64,000 nt of DNA from Veillonella seminalis. GTDB lineage: Bacteria > Bacillota > Negativicutes > Veillonellales > Veillonellaceae. The stretch lies in assembly GCF_003992065.1 (NCBI RefSeq), contig NZ_RQUZ01000007.1, positions 62,001 to 126,000 of the forward strand. The letters run 5' to 3'. This document shows, piece by piece, positions 54,131-62,056 of this stretch; positions within the stretch are counted from its first letter, which is position 1, and every line of letters begins with the position of its first letter. The notes beneath the pieces were generated by a model that saw nothing but the letters and a program-made list of their open reading frames with translations, had not been told where the DNA came from and did not search any database. The translations under genes were made by a program, and so were the position numbers.

Positions 54131-54967
54131 ATGAATCCAGTTCCGGTAGTCCTTTCCATTCAAGATATGAGTTCCATTGGTCGTTGCTCCCTTACGGTAG
54201 CCATGCCGCTCCTCAGCGCCTTCGGCTCTCAAGCGGTACCATTCCCGACCGCCTTATTATGCAACCATTTGGAATACCCGAATTATGAAATGGTCGACTT
54301 CTCCGAACATCCTCGTCCGTTCATGGATTGCTGGGAAAAAAACGGTATCACCTTCGATGCCATTCAAAGCGGTTTCCTCGCCTCCCCTGAGCAAATCCAC
54401 ATCGTAATCGAAGCCATTGAACGCTTTGGCAAAGATAAACCGATTATCGTTGACCCGGCCATGGCGGATGACGGCAAATTATATGCCGTATACAACGACA
54501 CCATGGTACAGGAAATGCGTAAACTCATTGCCCACGCGGATATTATCAAACCGAACTATACGGAAGCCAGCTTCCTCTTAGGACACAAATACGAACCGGA
54601 AACGGTCGATGAAGCCAAAATTCGTCAGTTATGTAAAGAACTTCACGAATTAGGCCCTCGCCACGTTATCATGTCCGGCGTTCCGCATCCGACCGAAGCC
54701 ATTGTGGCCGTTTACGACGGTGAAACCGATGAATTACAGTTGGTAAGCACCAATCTCGTACCGGTAAAAGCTCACGGTACAGGCGATATTTTCACAGCTG
54801 TATTAACCGGTGCTTTGATGCAAGGTTATGACACCTTGAAGAGTGCGGAAATTGCCGCCAACTTCACTACCGATGCCGTTAAATATACGCACGAAACCAT
54901 CGATTCCATGCGTGACGGCTTGTTATTCGAACGACTCTTGGGTCGTTTGACAGCCTTAATTAAATAG
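54131..54967 (+). CDS. Pyridoxal/pyridoxamine kinase (PdxK/PdxY-like)
   Basis: 278-aa ribokinase-fold kinase phosphorylating B6 vitamers. Family features are VVLSIQDMSSIGRCSLTVA at the N-terminus, PIIVDPAMADDGKLY in the centre, KPNYTEASFLLG, and the anion-hole/catalytic motif AHGTGDIFTAVLTGAL with the catalytic Asp. The ATG at 54131 is preferred; one two codons earlier touches the AGAGGT ribosome site. The next gene is a vitamin-type ECF S component, so uptake and phosphorylation of pyridoxine would be linked. The exact vitamer preference is not visible. Confidence 0.88.
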   Translation: MNPVPVVLSIQDMSSIGRCSLTVAMPLLSAFGSQAVPFPTALLCNHLEYPNYEMVDFSEHPRPFMDCWEKNGITFDAIQSGFLASPEQIHIVIEAIERFGKDKPIIVDPAMADDGKLYAVYNDTMVQEMRKLIAHADIIKPNYTEASFLLGHKYEPETVDEAKIRQLCKELHELGPRHVIMSGVPHPTEAIVAVYDGETDELQLVSTNLVPVKAHGTGDIFTAVLTGALMQGYDTLKSAEIAANFTTDAVKYTHETIDSMRDGLLFERLLGRLTALIK

Positions 54968-55010
54968 CATAAAGCTGACAGGCTTATAAACGAAGCTGAC
55001 ACTCAGTAAA

Positions 55011-55050
55011 GCAACTAAAAGCAACTAAAAGCAACTAAAAGCAGCTAAAA
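55011..55050 (+). repeat. Four tandem 10-bp repeats
   Basis: GCAACTAAAA occurs three times exactly (55011-55040) and once with one change (GCAGCTAAAA, 55041-55050), between the kinase and the ECF gene. A partial fifth unit (ACAGCC) follows. Copy number in such arrays often varies between strains by slippage. Confidence 0.85.
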
Positions 55051-55099
55051 ACAGCCGGATGATTAAGCCTGTTAAATAAAAGTTTGAGATAAAAAAATA

Positions 55100-55121
55100 G
55101 ACAGCCACAATGGTGACTGTC
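55100..55121 (+). promoter_or_regulatory. Small hairpin before the ECF gene ribosome site
   Basis: GACAG and CTGTC (55100-55104 and 55117-55121) enclose CAC/GTG pairs with one mismatch, just before GGGAGGT. It may shape translation of the S component. On the other strand it resembles a terminator with seven Ts, but no minus-strand gene enters it. Confidence 0.35.
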
Positions 55122-55137
55122 TCGGGAGGTCTTTGTT

Positions 55138-55647
55138 GTGAATTTAACTGTTCGAGATATTATTTATATCGGTATGCTCTCTGCCTTATGTGCACTTGCA
55201 ACCACTTTACTTATTCCGTTACCGACCGGTGCCATGGTTCACCTCGGTTCCGCCGCCCTATTTACCATTTCCGCACTCTTTGGCGGACTCTACGGCGGCC
55301 TCGCCGGTGCCATCGGATCCGGCCTCTTCGACTTAGTCATGGGCCACTCAGCCTACACCTTATTCTCCATTGTAATCAAAGGTATCTCCGGCTTGATCGT
55401 GGGCTACATAGTTGTAGGTTTCCGTCCTAATCCTACAAAAGCACGCGAAGCAACATTTGCACGTCTCTTAGCCGCTATGTTGGTAGGTGCCGTTTGGACC
55501 GCCCTCGGTTATTTGGTAGCCTGGGCGTATGTACTCGACAGTTTCATGGCCGCCGTAGGCAATTTACCGGCCTCCTTCTTAACCAGCGGTATCGGCATTG
55601 TAGTAGCCCTCTTCCTGGTACGGGCCCTACGCAAAATGATTCGTTAA
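55138..55647 (+). CDS. ECF transporter S component, probable B6-type vitamin
   Basis: 169-aa integral membrane protein with about five to six helices. HLGSAALFTISALFGGLYGG and GSGLFDLVMGHSAYTLFSI resemble the S components that dock on a shared EcfAAT energy module. The GTG start has GGGAGGT seven bases upstream. The kinase gene just before suggests pyridoxine or a relative as substrate; this rests on context only. No EcfA or EcfT gene is in the window, as expected for a group II system. Confidence 0.78.
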   Translation: MNLTVRDIIYIGMLSALCALATTLLIPLPTGAMVHLGSAALFTISALFGGLYGGLAGAIGSGLFDLVMGHSAYTLFSIVIKGISGLIVGYIVVGFRPNPTKAREATFARLLAAMLVGAVWTALGYLVAWAYVLDSFMAAVGNLPASFLTSGIGIVVALFLVRALRKMIR

Positions 55648-55656
55648 GGGATCCTC

Positions 55657-55686
55657 AGAGTTAACAACCTATACTACGTTAACTCT
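55657..55686 (+). other. Inverted repeat after the ECF gene
   Basis: A perfect 9-bp repeat AGAGTTAAC (55657-55665 with 55678-55686) and 12-base loop, ten bases past the stop. No U-run follows. It may help protect the 3' end. Confidence 0.5.
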
Positions 55687-55721
55687 TGGATATATTTCCA
55701 TCTCATCAATCCTTTCTCTCT

Positions 55722-55760
55722 AAAAAAGGCGCAGCAGTTTCTCCCTGCTGTGCCTTTTTT
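55722..55760 (+). terminator. Intrinsic terminator after the kinase-ECF unit
   Basis: The stem GGC-G-CAGCAG with CTGCTG-T-GCC, flanked by six As and six Ts, ends at 55760 on the plus strand. Confidence 0.9.
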
Positions 55761-55824
55761 ATTGCTTATTCTTATGCAATTTGTTAAAAAAACGCCCTAT
55801 ATGGCGTCAAAGATTTAAATATGG

Positions 55825-55847
55825 TATAATAATAAAGTTCTAGAACT
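55825..55847 (+). promoter_or_regulatory. Extended -10 promoter with start-site palindrome
   Basis: TGG plus TATAAT (55825-55830) forms an extended -10 without a clear -35. A perfect 12-bp palindrome AGTTCTAGAACT (55836-55847) sits where transcription should begin, in operator position, 16 bases before the next gene. Confidence 0.55.
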
Positions 55848-55863
55848 AGTAAAGGAAGATTTT

Positions 55864-56421
55864 ATGGATATTCTATTTAACATAGGGCAAGCATTTGTAA
55901 TGGGACTCATCGCCTTCGCCATTACCCGTTGGGGCTATGTCAACCAAATTAAAATACTATATCTGCAAGGACGCTTAAATCGACTTCAATTCTTAATCGG
56001 TCTCATTGGTATTTCTATTGTAGTCGGCCTTTTCAACGGCTTAATCAGCTCCCTCATGGATGGTGTAGTCATTTTGGCTGCTTACTGGAGCGTGCGACTC
56101 CTGAGCTTTTTGGGGCACTCCGTGTTCCTATCCTTATATTACGTACTCTATGCCCGGCGTTTGCAGGACTTTTCGGTACACGGCATTGTCGGTATATGCT
56201 GGTGTATATTCATCGCCTTCACCTACCCCTACCTGCCGATAAAATCCACCAGTGCCGCCTTTATGGTGCTCATCTGGATTGTGAACTTAATCCTGCTCGT
56301 CATCCCGGGGACCTCAAAACCTAACAAATACGGTTTACCGGCTATCTGGCCACAGAAACGAGCAAAGCGCCCTCAGCGCTCAAGAGCTGCTGAACGTCTT
56401 AATCGTGAACAGGAACAATAA
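55864..56421 (+). CDS. DUF805-like membrane protein
   Basis: 185-aa membrane protein with about four to five helices. GRLNRLQFLIG, ARRLQDFSVHGI and PGTSKPNKYG match the three landmarks of the DUF805 family (GR-x-x-R, RR-L-x-D, and PGT-x-x-NKYG). A basic C-terminal tail (QKRAKRPQRSRAAERL) follows. DUF805 proteins have no settled function. It stands alone with its own promoter and a terminator downstream. Confidence 0.75.
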   Translation: MDILFNIGQAFVMGLIAFAITRWGYVNQIKILYLQGRLNRLQFLIGLIGISIVVGLFNGLISSLMDGVVILAAYWSVRLLSFLGHSVFLSLYYVLYARRLQDFSVHGIVGICWCIFIAFTYPYLPIKSTSAAFMVLIWIVNLILLVIPGTSKPNKYGLPAIWPQKRAKRPQRSRAAERLNREQEQ

Positions 56422-56451
56422 ACAAACAAAATAGGAAAAGTAATGGGAAAT

Positions 56452-56490
56452 AAAAAACGTTGACGTGCTTAAGCACATCAACGTTTTTTT
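56452..56490. terminator. Bidirectional terminator
   Basis: A 15-bp stem with one mismatch around AACGTTGACGTGCTT, flanked by six As and seven Ts. It serves the plus-strand DUF805 gene and the minus-strand YvrJ-like gene, which converge here. Confidence 0.9.
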
Positions 56491-56507
56491 ATTATGTCCG
56501 GCCATAT

Positions 56508-56657
56508 TTATTTCCGGTCATACGTTTTTAAAGTAAAGACCAATTCATTAATGGACGCACTTAAGGAATCCATCTTGTGTTCCAAGCGTATGAGTAAATA
56601 CGCCGCTACCACCATGGGGAATCCGTAATTGGCCGTCGCCGTCAGAATTTCTTCCAT
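56508..56657 (-). CDS. YvrJ-like small membrane protein
   Basis: 49-aa protein with an ideal AAGGAGG site seven bases before the ATG. The sequence shows ATANYGFPMVVAAYLLIRLE as one membrane segment, then a short amphipathic helix (HKMDSLSASINEL). The N-terminal NYGFPM-x-x-A-x-YLL-x-RLE pattern matches the YvrJ family of very small proteins, often found in phages and near holin-like genes. It is the last gene before the terminator. Function unknown. Confidence 0.75.
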   Translation of the reverse strand: MEEILTATANYGFPMVVAAYLLIRLEHKMDSLSASINELVFTLKTYDRK

Positions 56658-56715
56658 AAAAACACCTCCTTATTGAGTTACATTCCATATAAGTTATATC
56701 GACAAGGAGGTTTTT
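56658..56715 (-). promoter_or_regulatory. Inverted repeat covering the YvrJ ribosome site
   Basis: On the minus strand CCTCCTT (complement of 56704-56710) can pair with the AAGGAGG ribosome site of the YvrJ-like gene (complement of 56665-56671), extended by five A-T pairs beyond a 2-base bulge, with a loop of about 32 bases. If formed in RNA, it would hide the ribosome site. Confidence 0.45.
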
Positions 56716-56750
56716 AATGATTATTTATTTTCCAATCTTTTATACAAATT

Positions 56751-56870
56751 CTAGTTTCGCTTAAGAATTTCCGCCGATAAAGCTTTCATTCTTTTGGCCA
56801 AATCTTCAGATGTTTTTGAGGTAACTATAACTCGTTCCTGTTTATTATCGGAAATATTTCTCTCTGGCAT
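56751..56870 (-). CDS. Small 39-aa hypothetical protein
   Basis: A 39-codon frame with ATG at 56870, an AAAGGA site eight bases upstream, and a TAG stop. The product is polar and helical, with VTSKTSEDLAKRMKALSAE as its core. It lies 30 bases after the 395-aa gene and before the YvrJ-like gene on the same strand. I do not recognise it; the clean ribosome site and position support translation. Confidence 0.45.
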   Translation of the reverse strand: MPERNISDNKQERVIVTSKTSEDLAKRMKALSAEILKRN

Positions 56871-56900
56871 ATATATCGTCCTTTTCACATACTATATTTC

Positions 56901-58088
56901 CTAGTGAATCAATAAAATCCATTCCAACAAGGTACACACGATATACGCAATAATAAACTTGATTTTTTGTTTGCGATCGCGATCTTCATCGGCAATCTTA
57001 AGGCGTTGTGCCAAAAAACGCTTATCGCGAATCTGCAAGAGTAAATCACGAATATTAGCCTGACTCTCCGGATCCGTTTCTTTACCGTTTCGCTTCAAGG
57101 CTACCTGCTGAATCTGAATACGACGCTGCAATTTACGCATTTGAATCTTAATATTATTATGGACAAAGACGCTTTGCCATTTTTTACGAGAATCAAAATA
57201 CATGTAAATGTAACGCGGGATGTTCATGACAATAAAACTGATACACAAAATCCCCAAAGAAATGAGGAAGTATGTGGAGAATGAAAATTCAATCGTCTCC
57301 GTCGGCAAATAATGGTGAAGAATAATAAAACTGATCCACACACCAATCGGTAACAGCAAAGCCGCCGCCATATCAATGGAACGAACCCAGCTGGTTTTCA
57401 CGGGTACTTCGGGAATATTGTAGGTCTCCACTTCGTCACGGAATGCATAGTATTCTAAACGAAGAACCGATTGCTCCGAACGGGCATTGATTAAAATAGC
57501 CGGCCCTTTGGCACCTGTACAGCGATTCGGCCAGGAAATTAAACGGCGAATCGGACTGTTCGGGGACAAATCGAAACGAATAATCCCCTTCTTTTCAAAA
57601 CGAACCGTAGATCCGTCGTCCATGATTTCAAACGGATTGAAAAAGGTCCCCAACAGGCTGAGGCTCCAATTACCCAATAAATGAACAATCGTATTCATAA
57701 TGAACCCGCCCATATCAACATCGGACATATTTAATTTTACGGAAAAACTCGAAGCATAGTCGTCAAACCACAAATCTTCGATAGTAAATTCTATATTTAT
57801 GACGGTGCCCAAGGTAGTAATAATCCCCATGTACACCTTATTATTATTTTCAAATTCAAAAGTAACAGAATAAAATAACCAATGATCGCGCAACTGAGCT
57901 TTCAGAATGCGGTTAATTGCATCTTCCTCTACACTGATAATACGGTGATCGTATAAATCGTCTTCGCTCGCTTCGCAGGGTTCGGCCTCAGTAACTTGCA
58001 CAGGCGTGGCCTCTTCTGCGCTTTTCTTGCGTGGTCCTTTTGTCATAGATTCTGCCAACTCCAATAATCGCGTGACTAGATTGTTCAT
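56901..58088 (-). CDS. Uncharacterised three-helix membrane protein
   Basis: 395-aa protein of unknown family. An acidic N-terminus (about 1-55) leads to a beta-rich soluble domain (about 60-235, with HWLFYSVTFEFENNNKVYMG). Two membrane helices follow (about 240-260 and 270-293), then a long basic, Gln-rich helical region (about 300-375), and a third helix at the very C-terminus (about 376-394). The ATG has a GGAGG site. Two tiny genes follow in the same direction, suggesting one unit. Nothing indicates a reaction. Confidence 0.75.
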   Translation of the reverse strand: MNNLVTRLLELAESMTKGPRKKSAEEATPVQVTEAEPCEASEDDLYDHRIISVEEDAINRILKAQLRDHWLFYSVTFEFENNNKVYMGIITTLGTVINIEFTIEDLWFDDYASSFSVKLNMSDVDMGGFIMNTIVHLLGNWSLSLLGTFFNPFEIMDDGSTVRFEKKGIIRFDLSPNSPIRRLISWPNRCTGAKGPAILINARSEQSVLRLEYYAFRDEVETYNIPEVPVKTSWVRSIDMAAALLLPIGVWISFIILHHYLPTETIEFSFSTYFLISLGILCISFIVMNIPRYIYMYFDSRKKWQSVFVHNNIKIQMRKLQRRIQIQQVALKRNGKETDPESQANIRDLLLQIRDKRFLAQRLKIADEDRDRKQKIKFIIAYIVCTLLEWILLIH

Positions 58089-58124
58089 AACGCCTCCTAT
58101 GGATTTAGCACGTTTTCAGTCCAT

Positions 58125-58133
58125 ATTATAACA
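58125..58133 (-). promoter_or_regulatory. Extended -10 promoter of the 395-aa gene
   Basis: TGT followed by a perfect TATAAT on the minus strand (58125-58133), 37 bases before the start. No good -35 is visible. Confidence 0.5.
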
Positions 58134-58230
58134 TACCGCACCTGATTTTTAAACTATATTGCATATTGACAGTTTTCAAAACCTCCCCACAGAGTGCCGT
58201 TCAACTGTCTCGGTTACCGTCAAAAAGCAC

Positions 58231-58266
58231 AAAAAAAGACTGCCGAGCCCTTGCGAGCCGGCAGTC
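58231..58266 (-). terminator. Intrinsic terminator after cydDC
   Basis: A GC-rich stem (GACTGCCG with CGGCAGTC, plus inner pairs) ends at a run of seven Ts on the minus strand, 54 bases past the cydDC stop. Confidence 0.9.
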
Positions 58267-58319
58267 ATCAATGTATACCGAATATACTGCATCTGCGATT
58301 TTTATAACTTTATATCGTT

Positions 58320-61300
58320 TTATACAGTCTCCATAGACAACTTGCGATAGGCATAAAAAGCACCGCGTTTAGCCATCAAACTGTCATAAGCGCCGTCTTC
58401 AACAACATGGCCGTCTTCCAAGAATAAAATGCGATCCATCTGTTCCAAGCCGCCCAAATGATGAGTTATATAAATAACCGTTTTACCCTTCATCAACGTG
58501 TATAAAGAATTTTGCAAATCTTGACGCACCAACTGATCCAAACCTTCAAGCGGTTCATCCAATAATAAAATAGGACTGTTGCGGAGCCATAAACGAGCCA
58601 AGGCAATACGTTGTCGTTGACCGCCGCTTACACCGCTGCCACCGCTGCCGATAATCGTTTTGAGCCCTTGCGGCAAAGATTGAACCCAATTTGTCAAAGC
58701 CGCAAACTCAATAGCCCGGTTAAGTTCTTCACTCGTCGCTTTCGGTTTGGCCAAGCGAATATTATCTTCCACCGATGCATGGAATAAATATGTATCCTGC
58801 GTCAATGCCCCGTAATAATTGCGAGCCTCCGCCAATGACAACGTCCGAAGTTCACGATCACCTAAATAAATCTGCCCTTCGTAATCATAAAAACGCTCCA
58901 ACATAGTGAGTAAAGTAGTTTTACCGGAACCGCTCGGTCCCACAATCGCCACTTTTTCACCGGACTTAATAGTGAGCGACAGATTCTGATACACATAAGG
59001 GGCGTCCCCGTCATAGCCGAAACTCACCTTATCGAATTGAATGCCCACGGCCTGCGGTTCTGCTTCACTCACGTCATCAGCCGTTACCGATTCGGTCACA
59101 GCCGGTGTCTGTTCCGCCAATTGAACAAGACGCTTCATGGCGGCCAAGCTTTCACGACCGTGATACCAGGCAATCGTAAGCGGTCCCAATGCCTCAAAAT
59201 AAGACTGCAAAGCAATGGCCACTACCGCAATAAAGATACCTTCCGATTGACTGCCGTCAGCAATAGGAATCATGATCAAGGCCCCAAGCACCATGGTGAA
59301 GTGAGTGAGCCCCAAAAACAAGGTATCCCCCAAATTGGTGCCTCGATGTACTACATGCTGTGCCGCCGTTAAGTCCGAAAATTGACGATCAACCAAATTC
59401 GTTACGCGCGGTTCCTGTTTATACGTTATGATATCCATAATGCCTGCCAGGCTTTCCACTACCGTATCCTTAATATTACTGCGATACGCAAGAGCAGCAT
59501 CCGTAGCCGATACATTATGGCGATACACAACGAACGGAATCACTACGGCGCCCAAGATAAACACTATGGCCAATAACCATACCAATGACTGACTGAATTG
59601 AGCCATAAAATAAAAACCGATCAAAGTTAATAATACGGCACCAGCCGGCGGAATAATAACACGCAGGTAGAAAAATTGCAATGTTTCAATATCCGCCATG
59701 ATGCGGCCTAAAATATCGCCGGATCCGAGTCGATGTAAAGCGGCCGGCATCAAAGGTTCCAATTTCTTATAAAACCAAACGCGCAAACCGTAAAGCCCCT
59801 GGAATGCCATATGATGGGATACATAGCGTTCAACATAGCGACATACGGCTCGGCTGATACCAAAGAAACGTACCCCTACAATCGAGATACTTAACGCCGC
59901 CAATTCAGGTCTCAGTGCTGCCGATGTAATGAGCCAGGTCGATGTAGTCAAAAGCCCTACGTTCATAAATACGGTCAAGAACGAGAATAATAAACTGAGC
60001 CACAACGAATTGCGGGCCGGCCCCAATACGGCAAATAGACGGCGCAGCGAATCCCAAGCCGATATGTTTTGATTGTCCTTATCGGATTGAGTCATCGTCG
60101 TCCCGGCAATGGTATGGGTGGCAATAGCAGGATGTACCGCCTTAGTCACCGGTGTATCAATATCAGAATCTCCGGTCTCACCGGTCTCAACAGCATCAGC
60201 TGACGAAACGTCATTAAATGCCTTCAAGTCCATAGCCTTAACGGTATCAGCCGTTAAATCACTGCCGGTCCCGGCTTTAACGAGTTCGCTGAAATAGCCT
60301 TTAGCCGCTACCAACTCTTCAAACGACCCTTGTTCAACTACCTGACCGTCTTCCAGTACCAATAAAGTATCAGCCCAATGCATTGTCTGTAATCGGTGTC
60401 CGATAAGAAGAACAATTTTATTTGCCATTAAGCGTTCCAAAGCCGTAGCTAAACTCTGTTCGGTAGCCACATCGAGATGGGCCGTTACTTCATCCAATAC
60501 GAGCACCGGCGATTGTTTAATAAAAGCACGAGCTATGGCAATACGCTGACGCTGACCGCCGGAAAGTCCCAAACCGCCTTCCCCGATCATCGTATCCAAG
60601 CCATCAGATAAGGAATTAACAAAAGCTTCGGCTTCCGCATCACGCACGGCTGCCCATAACACTTCATCACTCACCGGTCGCCCGAAGGTAATATTCTCTC
60701 GTAAAGTGCCGCGGAACAGATGCGGCTGTTGCGGTACAAACGTCACTTGATCGCGCCAAAAATCGTCATTCATGTCCAAGATGTTCACACCGTCAACTAA
60801 AATACGGCCTTTAGTCGGCTGCATGAGACGTAGTAACAAATGAGCCAGGGTACTTTTACCGGCCCCGCTGCCGCCAACGAGCATGGCAATCTTGCCACGG
60901 CGCAACGTAAAGTCTACATTCTTAACGGCATAGCGAGTTTCAGCCGTATTTGCTGCCTCGCCATGCACGCCATACGCATAACTCACCGACTTAAACTCAA
61001 TCGTATTAAGCTCAGCCGATGTCACCGAACCGGCTTCCGGCTCTTCAATAGGCAATGCTAAAAACGCATCGATTTTTGCCAGGCTCACCTGTCCGGCCAT
61101 GCCCGTATGGAAGGCAGCCCCCAATTGACGCAGCGGTGCATAAAACTCCGGTGCCAACAACAACACGAAGAAGGCCGATAAGAAAGTTTCATGACCATAT
61201 AACAAAGCCATCCCCATATAAACCGCAATTAAGGCGGTACTGATAGTACTTACCAATTCCAATACCAAGGCAGATAAAAAAGCCACGCGCAACACGCGGA

Positions 61301-61991
61301 GTGTTGAATCTCTGAATTCAGCGGACAAGCGTGCAATCACGTCCACCTGTTCTTCCGAACGGCCGAACAGTTTAAGCGTCACGATGCCTTGGAGCACGTC
61401 CAAAAAGTGGCCGCTCAAAAAGCTCATGCGCTCCCACTGCTCTTTATTCATAGCTTCCGCTTTTTTACCGATTAATATCATAAAAAACGGAATGAGCGGG
61501 AATGTTATAAGCAAAATAACAGCTACCCACGGCGCCGCATCAATAATAGCAATCCCCATAATGAGCGGAATCATCATAGCATAGAGCATTTGCGGTACAT
61601 AACGGGCAATGTACGCTTCCACACTTTCCAAACCGTCGGTCATCAAATGAACCACATCGCCGTGGCGTTCCCCCGTGAACGGTCCCAACCGTAATAAATG
61701 GTGCCAAATTTTATGACGCAAATCCTGCTTGGCGAGCTCTGCCAAACTGCCGGCTGTCTGTTCCTGACAAAAGGTTGCTGCCATACGCAGTAATATAGCA
61801 CCCATAAGCCAAGCCACCGTTGGCCATACCGCGTCTAACGGCAATCCTTCAAAAAAAGTTTTTTCAATGAGCACCGCAAAGAACCATGCCTGACCGACAA
61901 TGCCTAAGGTGCCCAATAAACTGAATACCCCTAACCCTATAACCTTTCCCTTAAACCGAATTAACTCTTCACGAGCGGTTTTGACTATCAC
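58320..61991 (-). CDS. cydDC: Fused CydD-CydC thiol/heme ABC exporter
   Basis: 1223-aa protein carrying two complete ABC half-transporters, each normally a separate polypeptide of about 570-590 aa. The first half is CydD-like (six helices, Walker A VGGSGAGKST, signature LSGGQRQRIAIARAF). After an acidic/Thr-rich linker (about 590-650) comes a CydC-like half (TTSTWLITSAALRPELAALS, Walker A VGPSGSGKTT, signature VSGGQRQRIALARLW). CydDC exports cysteine/glutathione or handles heme for cytochrome bd assembly. The GTG at 61991 has AGGAGG five bases upstream; the longer frame begins inside the terminator and is rejected. cydAB is not in the window. Confidence 0.92.
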   Translation of the reverse strand: MIVKTAREELIRFKGKVIGLGVFSLLGTLGIVGQAWFFAVLIEKTFFEGLPLDAVWPTVAWLMGAILLRMAATFCQEQTAGSLAELAKQDLRHKIWHHLLRLGPFTGERHGDVVHLMTDGLESVEAYIARYVPQMLYAMMIPLIMGIAIIDAAPWVAVILLITFPLIPFFMILIGKKAEAMNKEQWERMSFLSGHFLDVLQGIVTLKLFGRSEEQVDVIARLSAEFRDSTLRVLRVAFLSALVLELVSTISTALIAVYMGMALLYGHETFLSAFFVLLLAPEFYAPLRQLGAAFHTGMAGQVSLAKIDAFLALPIEEPEAGSVTSAELNTIEFKSVSYAYGVHGEAANTAETRYAVKNVDFTLRRGKIAMLVGGSGAGKSTLAHLLLRLMQPTKGRILVDGVNILDMNDDFWRDQVTFVPQQPHLFRGTLRENITFGRPVSDEVLWAAVRDAEAEAFVNSLSDGLDTMIGEGGLGLSGGQRQRIAIARAFIKQSPVLVLDEVTAHLDVATEQSLATALERLMANKIVLLIGHRLQTMHWADTLLVLEDGQVVEQGSFEELVAAKGYFSELVKAGTGSDLTADTVKAMDLKAFNDVSSADAVETGETGDSDIDTPVTKAVHPAIATHTIAGTTMTQSDKDNQNISAWDSLRRLFAVLGPARNSLWLSLLFSFLTVFMNVGLLTTSTWLITSAALRPELAALSISIVGVRFFGISRAVCRYVERYVSHHMAFQGLYGLRVWFYKKLEPLMPAALHRLGSGDILGRIMADIETLQFFYLRVIIPPAGAVLLTLIGFYFMAQFSQSLVWLLAIVFILGAVVIPFVVYRHNVSATDAALAYRSNIKDTVVESLAGIMDIITYKQEPRVTNLVDRQFSDLTAAQHVVHRGTNLGDTLFLGLTHFTMVLGALIMIPIADGSQSEGIFIAVVAIALQSYFEALGPLTIAWYHGRESLAAMKRLVQLAEQTPAVTESVTADDVSEAEPQAVGIQFDKVSFGYDGDAPYVYQNLSLTIKSGEKVAIVGPSGSGKTTLLTMLERFYDYEGQIYLGDRELRTLSLAEARNYYGALTQDTYLFHASVEDNIRLAKPKATSEELNRAIEFAALTNWVQSLPQGLKTIIGSGGSGVSGGQRQRIALARLWLRNSPILLLDEPLEGLDQLVRQDLQNSLYTLMKGKTVIYITHHLGGLEQMDRILFLEDGHVVEDGAYDSLMAKRGAFYAYRKLSMETV

Positions 61992-62013
61992 GAAGACCTC
62001 CTGTAAATAAAGA

Positions 62014-62039
62014 AAATGCACATTTTACAATGTGCATTT
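62014..62039 (-). terminator. Terminator after the PepSY gene
   Basis: A perfect 11-bp stem (62014-62024 with 62029-62039) and a 4-base loop, followed by TTTTCTTTATTT-like sequence on the minus strand and then the cydDC ribosome site. It may let some transcription through into cydDC. Confidence 0.75.
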
Positions 62040-62056
62040 CATAGCTTATATAACTG

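Noticed and set aside
55011-55050. Possible CRISPR array
   Set aside because: Repeats are 10 bp, directly adjacent and without spacers.
56717-56764. Plus-strand 15-codon frame with a perfect ribosome site
   Set aside because: Too short to call a gene; the ribosome site may be only the mirror of the YvrJ leader repeat. Mentioned in a finding instead.
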